Shown: positions 56,580-64,000 of the stretch, piece by piece
Position numbering within the stretch: the stretch's first letter is position 1
Layout: each line of letters opens with the position of its first letter
Assembly (NCBI GenBank): GCA_950097015.1
Contig: CATNEN010000028.1
Location: forward strand, 248,001-312,000
Source: Macrostomum hystrix
Taxonomy: Eukaryota; Platyhelminthes; Macrostomidae
DNA: 64,000 bases
Reading direction: 5' to 3'
Made by a program: the position numbers and the translations under genes
Notes under the pieces: model-generated
Told to the model about the DNA's origin: nothing
The model's database searches: none
Seen by the model: only the letters and a program-made list of their open reading frames with translations

Positions 56580-58620
56580 GGCCTTTCTATTGTTAATTAG
56601 TATGTTTCCTGCTTTGTGAATTCGTTCGTTTTACGAATCTAAAATTTAAACAATTTCAACAGTTACACGTTGAGTTATATTATTTTAAATAGTTTCAAGT
56701 GCTTACAAAAAAATTTTTGTAACACAGTTTTATTAGCTTATAATTTATTAGTAAAGCGATATAAAAATATTAGGTTTCTTAATTTCTGTATTTAGGTCAT
56801 TTATTGTGGTTATCAATAAATATATTTTCATTCCCGAGATTGCTAGTTAGCTCAGTTTTGGTTGTCGTTTAGTTTACTGGTTATGCTATGAGCTTATAGT
56901 TGTACATATACATTTTGTTATAGTCAAAAATTTTTAACCTGTTGCAAACAGAATATATGTTAAAATTACATGAGTAATTTAATAACACCTAATAACATTA
57001 GTTTAAATTAAAAATATTACCATGCTCGCTGAGTGATTAGACTGATATAAACACGAAATATATAATATACTGTTATTTAGTAATCCTTATTATCACCTTT
57101 TTACTTAATCAGAACCAACAGTATGCGCAGTAAATGTTTTCATTTGAACTATACTTTTAAGCAAAGTTCATTCTGGATATTTTAAAAGTAGAAGGTTGTA
57201 CAAAATAAGATAATATATATTTAATGTTTTACAATATTTAACCAAAATTTTTTAGATGTTAAGAGATTTCTTCTTGAAGCTATTGTAAATGGCAGTTAAG
57301 TTTAGATTATATTTTTAACAAACTTGTTCTTTTAACTGTTTTAGTTATTTGTCCATGTTTTTTATGTCTAGAGTCCTTTTGTGTTAAATTTTGAGTTCTT
57401 TAAACTTCAGAATACTGTGCTGTGATGTTTCATGTTTGTATTAAGAGACAATATTTTACATTTCTGGCTTAATTCTCTTTTGATTGTTAGCAATTATAAG
57501 GTAGCTTTGGTTTAGTTTGTTGCCAATGTAGAAAACATAGGCTTGTTTTTGTATGCATTAGGATGTCCAATGTTCGGTTTGTATTGAAGTGAGATAAGCA
57601 TTTCGCTAAAAATCTAAAATCATATCGCATTGACTTCAATTGGCCTGGGGATAGAATCAAGGTGCAATGCTGCAAGGCTGTGTTGGGTATGTGTGTGCCC
57701 TCAGCATCCATTCACACCCCGATGGTTCTGTCACACAGATCGACCATTCATTTTCAGATCTACCCCGATCTCCTATCTGGGTCTGCTCAGACTTCGAGTG
57801 AGGAGCAGAGCTGCGGAGGCTGCTCAAAACTGTGCTCTTCGTTTGAGTCTTCTCTTAACTCCTGAACTCCCTCCCTGTCTCCCTGCTGCCTGCCATCGAA
57901 GCCTTTCCAGTCCCTAGTAGGCTCCGTACACTGCCTCCCGCCCCCTCCTCCTTGATCCATTCTAGATTCTCCCCTAGCCAAGCCTGCTCCCCATGTTCCG
58001 TCTAACCTCGTTGCGGAGGGCTGCTGACGTTTTCCTTCCCTAAATCTTTTTCCTTCCCCACGCTGCGCAGGGGCTTTCGGATGTGGGTGGAGAATCGTGC
58101 TTGGGGTGGTGAGTGGAGGGGCAGGGAGGAGGCGAGAGTGGCAGAGCAGACTAGGCCCTAGGGCCATACTGGGTCAGAGGGTTGGCGCGCATAGGCAGAC
58201 ACTGAATGGACGGCTTTTGACTGCAGGGCGACCGGGCGTTAGTTTATCGATCCGCTATGCATCCCTCTCCCCCTGTGTATGCATTTTAGGTATTGCTAGA
58301 AGATTCAGTTAGTACCGAGCGGCTTAGTCTGGGGAAAGGCATAAAACTAGTAACATTAATATTACTATTATTACTAGTACTTATTACTTGAAGACAGAAA
58401 ATATAATCTGTTTCGCCTATTAATGCCCACGCTTAGATTTTTGGGATAAATAATGTTCGATTAACCCTGCGAATTGCAATTAATCAATTTCTATCATTTC
58501 AGCATTTTTTTCTTTCTGCACATTTTGCACATCAGCTAGTGATTGCATATTTTCGCCGTTCAGCCCAATCACTAAAATATTCGATTGGAACACTTGAAAC
58601 ATTTAGTCTAAAAATATTTT
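56580..58620. other. Upstream region of the G-alpha gene
   Basis: 56.6-57.6 kb is AT-rich with nothing recognised. 57.6-58.3 kb is GC-richer (CCCTCCCTGTCTCCCTGCTG and similar pyrimidine-rich runs) and may be a regulatory region, 5' UTR exon or old repeat. No supported coding frame was found. Confidence 0.4.
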
Positions 58621-58646
58621 ATTTCTTTTATTATAACACAAACTAA

Positions 58647-61600
58647 ATGGGCTGCACCTTGAGCGCCGAAGAAAGACAGGCTGTTGAACAATCCAAGACC
58701 ATTGATAAGCGCCTGAAGGAGGATGGCGTACAGGCCGCGAAAGATATTAAACTGTTGTTGCTAGGTGAGTAGTCATGCAGGTCACTGATACGACTTTGAC
58801 AGCTTGCCGTTCTTGAGCCATACCTGACTTATCCCCTGATCTGAACCTCAGTGGGGCTTTTATCCCCTGGTCTAATCCTTCAGTGTGCTGTTATCCCCTG
58901 ATCCTTCAGTGTGCTGTTATCCCCTGATCCTTCAGTGGGCTGTTATCCCTGATCCTTCAGTGGGCTGTTATCCCCTGATCCTTCAGTGTGCTGTTATCCC
59001 CTGATCCTTCAGTGGGCTGTTATCCCCTGATCCTTCAGTGTGCTGTTATCCCCTGATCCTTCAGTGTGCTGTTATCCCTGATCCTTCAGTGGGCTGTTAT
59101 CCCCTGATCCTTCAGTGTGCTGTTATCCCTGATCCTTCAGTGGGCTGTTATCCCGTGATCCTTCAGTGTGCTGTTATCCCCTGATCCTTCGGTGTGCTGT
59201 TATCCCCTGATCCTTCAGTGGGCTGTTATCCCCTGATCCTTCAGTGGGCTGTTATCCCTGATCCTTCAGTGGGCTGTTATCCCCTGATCCTTCAGTGTGC
59301 TGTTATCCCCTGATCCTTCAGTGGGCTGTTATCCCCTGATCCTTCAGTGTGCTGTTATCCCCTGATCCTTCAGTGTGCTGTTATCCCTGATCCTTCAGTG
59401 GGCTGTTATCCCCTGATCCTTCAGTGTGCTGTTATCCCTGATCCTTCAGTGGGCTGTTATCCCGTGATCCTTCAGTGTGCTGTTATCCCCTGATCCTTCA
59501 GTGTGCTGTTATCCCCTGATCCTTCAGTGGGCTGTTATCCCCTGATCCTTCAGTGGGCTGTTATCCCCTGATCCTTCAGTGGGCTGTTATCCCCTGATCC
59601 TTCAGTGGGCTGTTATCCCTGATCCTTCAGTGGGCTGTTATCCCCTGATCCTTCAGTGGGCTGTTATCCCCTGATCCTTCAGTGGGCTGTTATCCCCTGA
59701 TCCGTCAGTGGGCTGTTATCCCCTGATCCTTCAGTGGGCTGTTATCCCCTGATCCTTCAGTGGGCTGTTATCCCCTGATCCTTCAGTGGGCTGTTATCCC
59801 CTCATCCTTCAGTGGGCTGTTATCCCCTGATCCTTCAGTGGGCTGTTATCCCCTGATCCTTCAGTGGGCTGTTATCCCCTGATCCTTCAGTGGGCTGTTA
59901 TCCCCTGATCCTTCAGTGGGCTGTTATCCCTGATCCTTCAGTGGGCTGTTATCCCCTGATCCTTCAGTGGGCTGTTATCCCCTGATCCTTCAGTGGGCTG
60001 TTATCCCCTGATCCTTCAGACAGTTGGGTATTATCCCTGATCCTTCAGTGGGCTCTTATCCCCTGATCCTTCAGTGGGCTGTTATCCCCTGATCCTTCAG
60101 TGGGCTGTTATCCCCTGATCCTTCAGTGGGCTGTTATCCCCTGATCCTTCAGACAGTGGGCTGTTATCCCCTGATCCTTCAGTGGGCTCTTATCCCCTGA
60201 TCCTTCAGACAGTGGGCTGTTATCCCTGATCCTTCAGTGGGCTCTTATCCCCTGATCCATCAGTGGGCTGTTATCCCCTGATCCTTCAGTGGGCTGTTAT
60301 CCCCTGATCCTTCAGACAGTGGGCTGTTATCGCCTGATACTTCATTGTGGGCTGTTATCCCCTGGTCCTTCAGACAGTGTGCTGTTATCCCCTGATCCTT
60401 CAGACAGTGGGCTGTTATCCCCTGGTCCTTCAGACAGTGGGCTGTTATCCCCTGGTCCTTCAGACAGTGGGCTGTTATCCCCTGGTCCTTCAGACAGTGG
60501 GCTGTTATCCCCTGATCTGACCCTCAGTGGGGCTTTTATCCCCTGATCCTTCATTGTGGGCTGTTATCCCCTGGTCCTTCAGACAGTGTGCTGTTATCCC
60601 CTGATCCTTCAGACAGTGGGCTGTTATCCCCTGGTCCTTCAGACAGTGGGCTGTTATCCCCTGGTCCTTCAGACAGTGGGCTGTTATCCCCTGGTCCTTC
60701 AGACAGTGGGCTGTTATCCCCTGATCTGACCCTCAGTGGGGCTTTTATCCCCTGGTCTAATCCTTCAGTGTGCTGTTATCCCTGATCCTTCAGTGGGCTG
60801 TTATCCCCTGATCCTTCAGTGGGCTGTTATCCCCTGATCCTTCAGTGGGCTGTTATCGCCTGATACTTCAGTGGGCTGTTATCCCCTGATCCTTCATTGT
60901 GGGCTGTTATCCCCTGGTCCTTCAGACAGTGTGCTGTTATCCCCTGATCCTTCAGACAGTGGGCTGTTATCCCCTGATCCTTCAGACAGTGGGCTGTTAT
61001 CCCCTGGTCCTTCAGACAGTGGGCTGTTATCCCCTGATCTGACCCTCAGTGGGGCTTTTATCCCCTGGTCTAATCCTTCAGTGTGCTGTTATCCCTGATC
61101 CTTCAGTGGGCTGTTATCCCCTGATCCTTCAGTGGGCTGTTATCCCTCATCCTTCAGTGGGCTGTTATCCCCTGATCCTTCAGTGGGCTGTTATCCCCTG
61201 ATCCTTCAGTGGGCTGTTATCCCCTGATCCTTCAGTGGGCTGTTATGCCTGATCCTTCAGTGGGCTGTTATCCCTCGATCCTTCAGTGGGCTGTTATCCC
61301 CTGATCCTTCAGTGGGCTGTTATCCCCTGATCCTTCAGTGGGCTGTTATCCCCTGATCCTTCAGTGGGCTGTTATCCCCTCATCCTTCAGTGGGCTGTTA
61401 TCCCCTGATCCTTCAGTGGGCTGTTATCCCCTGATCCTTCAGTGGGCTGTTATCCCCTGATCCTTCAGACAGTGGGCTGTTATCCCCTGATCCTTCAGTG
61501 GGCTCTTATCCCCTGATCCTTCAGACAGTGGGCTGTTATCCCTGATCCTTCAGTGGGCTCTTATCCCCTGATCCTTCAGTGGACTGTTATCCCCTGATCC

Positions 61601-63525
61601 TTCAGTGTGCTGTTATCCCCTGATCCTTCAGTGGGCTGTTATCCCCTGATCCTTCAGTGGGCTGTTATCCCCTGATCCTTCAGACAGTGGGCTGTTATCG
61701 CCTGATACTTCAGTGGGCTGTTATCCCCTGATCCTTCAGACAGTGGGCTGTTATCCCCTGATCCTTCAGACAGTGGGCTGTTATCCCCTGGTCCTTCAGA
61801 CAGTGTGCTGTTATCCCCTGGTCCTTCAGACAGTGGGCTGTTATCCCCTGATCCTTCAGACAGTGGGCTGTTATCCCCTGATCCTTCAGACTGTGGGCTG
61901 TTATCCCCTGGTCCTTCAGACAGTGGGCTGTTATCCCCTGATCCTTCAGACAGTGGGCTGTTATCCCCTGATCCTTCAGACTGTGGGCTGTTATCCCCTG
62001 GTCCTTCAGACAGTGTGCTGTTATCCCCTGGTCCTTCAGACAGTGGGCTGTTATCCCCTGATCCTTCAGACAGTGGGCTGTTATCCCCTGATCCTTCAGA
62101 CTGTGGGCTGTTATCCTCTGATCCTTCAGACTGTGGGCTGTTATCCCCTGATCCTTCAGACTGTGGGCTGTTATCCCCTGATCCTTCAGACTGTGGGCTG
62201 TTATCCCCTGATCCTTCAGACTGTGGGCTGTTATCCCCTGATCCTTTAGACTGTGGGCTGTTATCCCCTGATCCTTCAGACTGTGGGCTGTTATCCCCTG
62301 ATCCTCAGACTGTGGGCTGTTATCCCCTGATCCTTCAGACTGTGGGCTGTTATCCCCTGATCCTTCAGACTGTGGGCTGTTATCCCCTGATCCTTCAGAC
62401 TGTGGGCTGTTATCCCCTGATCCTTCAGACTGTGGGCTGTTATCCCCTGATCCTTCAGACTGTGGGCTGTTATCATTCCATGGCTTGATTCCTCAGCTGT
62501 TGAGTGACTCAGGAAACATGCTATTACATAAATTTCTCAGTGAGTTCACGCGATTCACCTTTTATCTCCCTTTCAACTCCGATCTATTTCAGGTGCCGGC
62601 GAGTCGGGCAAGAGTACCATTGTTAAGCAGATGAAGTGAGTGCTATTGATTTTTTAGTTTTCTATATTGCTTCATCGATCTCGTCATGTAGGAATAATGC
62701 TTGGGGATTACCGACTCAGTCTTCGATTTCTTGTCGCTACGGATCACTAAGCGAAGAATGGTCATTGAAAATTGAAGAAAAGTTTTTTAGAAACACTAAA
62801 ACGAAAAAAAAATCAAAGCTACCTAATCCATTTTAAAACCTTTCTGAGCCCGGTATAGTAAACTGGGACATTTACCTGTTTAGTTCAGTTACCTGTTCTC
62901 AGGTTACTGAGGGTAACCTGACACTGAGGGTTACCTGACACTTAGGGTTGCCTGACACTGAGGGTTACCTGACACTGAGGGTTACCTGAGACTGAGTGTT
63001 ACCTGACACTGAGTGTTACCTGACACTGAGTGTTACCTGACACTGAGTGTTACCTGACACTGAGTGTTACCTGACACTGAGGGTAACCTGACACTGAGTG
63101 TTACCTGACACTGAGTGTTACCTGACACTGAGTGTTACCTGACACTGAGTGTTACCTGACACTGAGTGTTACCTGACACTGAGTGTTACCTGACACTGAG
63201 GGTAACCTGACACTGAGGGTTGTCTGACACAGAGTTACCTGACACCGAGGGTTGTCTGACACAGAGTTACCTGACGCGTGAAAATCTGACCCGTCATAAT
63301 TTAATACTAAAGAGAGCTTGTTAAGTTAATCGTTTTTACTAATTTATTCGCTAGCAAAATTGCATTCCCTTTGTTCACCAAAGAATCATTCACGAGGGCG
63401 GCTTCACCCAGGAGGACAACAAGCAGTACAAACCGGTGGTGTACAGTAACACCATCCAATCACTGGTGGCCATTCTGCGTGCGATGGGCACTTTGAGCAT
63501 CTCATACGGCGATCCGGACAGAGAG
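58647..63525 (+). CDS. Heterotrimeric G-protein alpha subunit, Go-like, exons 1-3 (5' part)
   Basis: Exons 58647-58765, 62593-62635 (43 bp) and 63384-63525 (142 bp) join in phase; the 43-bp and 142-bp sizes equal those of the classical Gi/Go exon structure. Exon 1 starts [10 protein letters not shown], with Gly2 and Cys3 as expected myristoylation and palmitoylation sites. The P-loop GAGESGKST is completed across intron 1. Exon 3 reads [20 protein letters not shown] then [30 protein letters not shown] favours Go over Gi. Role: membrane-bound GTPase coupling seven-transmembrane receptors to ion channels and other effectors, typically neuronal. Later exons (switch regions, C-terminus) lie beyond the window. 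Introns 1 and 2 consist largely of minisatellites. Confidence 0.93.
58828..62475. repeat. 26/30-bp minisatellite, about 130 units, in G-alpha intron 1
   Basis: Units are TTATCCCCTGATCCTTCAG followed by TGGGCTG (26 bp) or ACAGTGGGCTG / ACTGTGGGCTG (30 bp). The 26-bp form dominates 58.9-60.0 kb, mixed and longer forms occupy 60.0-61.7 kb, and the 30-bp form dominates 61.7-62.47 kb. A segment with GATCTGACCCTCAGTGGGGC recurs at 60.5, 60.7 and 61.0 kb and near the start, showing block duplications. Every unit has a pyrimidine-rich CCTTCAG that looks like a 3' splice site. Confidence 0.96.
62895..63285. repeat. 17-bp minisatellite, about 22 units, in G-alpha intron 2
   Basis: Units read TTACCTGACACTGAGTG, with GGG and GGTAACC variants at the borders. 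On the opposite strand each unit contains TCAGGTAA, a consensus 5' splice-site string in the antisense direction. Confidence 0.93.
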
Positions 63526-63539
63526 GTGAGTGCGGTTTT

Positions 63540-63960
63540 AATGTTGTGTCTGTTTTCTTTTGGGAAACGGGATTCCCCACACGATAGTCTAAATATAGCA
63601 ACAAAAGTCTATCCTCTTTCTATCCTATTCGGTCTTGAAATATACATTTCTGGGTCACGCGCTTCTGCTCCAATGTGGTTTTAAAACTGGGTTTCTTGAC
63701 TAGATAATCTAAAAATAGCAGCCAATAATCTCCTTTTATTTCCCATATGACCTCGAAGTATTGATTTTTTTAAGTTATTCGCGCATTTGTGTTTCAGGGT
63801 GGTTTAAAAACGGCGATTCCTGACAAGAACGTCTAAAAATAGCAGCCAATCAACCCCCTCTGCTTTTCATTATGCCCGTGAAATATTGATTTATTTGAAG
63901 TTTGTCGGACGCCTGTTTTTCAGGGTGGTTTAGAAATGGGATTCCCCACAGAACATAAGT
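63540..63960. repeat. Diverged tandem repeat of about 128 bp, 3-4 units, in G-alpha intron 3
   Basis: GTGGTTT(A)AAAAC..GG..ATTCC recurs at 63675, 63802 and 63930 (and partly near 63560), each followed by TCTAAAAATAGCAGCCAAT-like and TATTGATTT-like blocks. The units are older and more diverged than in the other arrays. Confidence 0.75.
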
Positions 63961-64000
63961 CAACCAACCCGACCTGTCAATCAATCAGGCGGACTCAAAA

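Noticed and set aside
57630-58312. Short overlapping frames in a GC-richer stretch upstream of G-alpha
   Set aside because: Frames on both strands are low-complexity with no domain or splice logic; kept only as an unassigned region.
58828-63285. CRISPR-like appearance of short repeats
   Set aside because: Units are contiguous with no unique spacers, and the context is an animal gene intron; these are minisatellites.

Overview
This is a eukaryotic (metazoan) nuclear window. Genes are split by GT-AG introns, and the families are animal ones: a G-protein alpha subunit of the Go/Gi type, a DEG/ENaC channel, two NHL-repeat proteins, a GT32-type glycosyltransferase and CCCH/WWE proteins of the ZAP/PARP12 type. 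It also carries Merlin, Tc1, Crypton and non-LTR transposon remnants and tRNA-derived SINEs. By eye more than a quarter of the window is short-unit tandem repeat, mostly in introns and 3' flanks. Repeat load and gene content would suit a free-living flatworm (Macrostomum-like) or another lophotrochozoan; this is inference, and nothing here fixes the species.

Layout. 0.1-2.5 kb: 3' part of an unrecognised plus-strand gene whose last intron is a 33-bp minisatellite. 3.3-4.8 kb: 30-bp minisatellite. 4.8-27.7 kb: a large inverted arrangement of two multi-CCCH/WWE genes, the left read leftward (4807-10708) and the right read rightward (21014-27704). Parts of the two are near-identical and parts unrelated. 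The 10.3-kb spacer holds a broken Merlin transposase, a Crypton relic, a foldback element, an orphan CCCH exon and a Tc1-like element. 27.8-32.6 kb: three tandem arrays. 33.4-34.5 kb: a small single-pass membrane protein gene. 35-39 kb: two arrays flanked by two copies of one retroelement-like tail. 39.8-42.8 kb: a four-exon gene of unknown function (732 aa). 43.3-45.3 kb: DEG/ENaC channel (minus). 45.8-52.8 kb: tandem pair of RING-less TRIM-NHL-like genes (minus). 54.2-55.4 kb: single-exon Golgi-type glycosyltransferase. 58.6-64 kb: the first three coding exons of a G-alpha-o-like gene, with huge minisatellites in introns 1 and 2.

Most notable is the 4.8-27.7 kb locus. It encodes proteins with the winged-helix/CCCH and WWE modules known from the vertebrate antiviral protein ZAP (ZC3HAV1) and PARP12. 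No PARP catalytic domain follows in the window. The locus shows internal module duplication and mosaic identity between its arms, which looks like gene conversion. All exon junctions were placed by hand from splice consensus, reading phase and paralogue alignment; no expression evidence was available.
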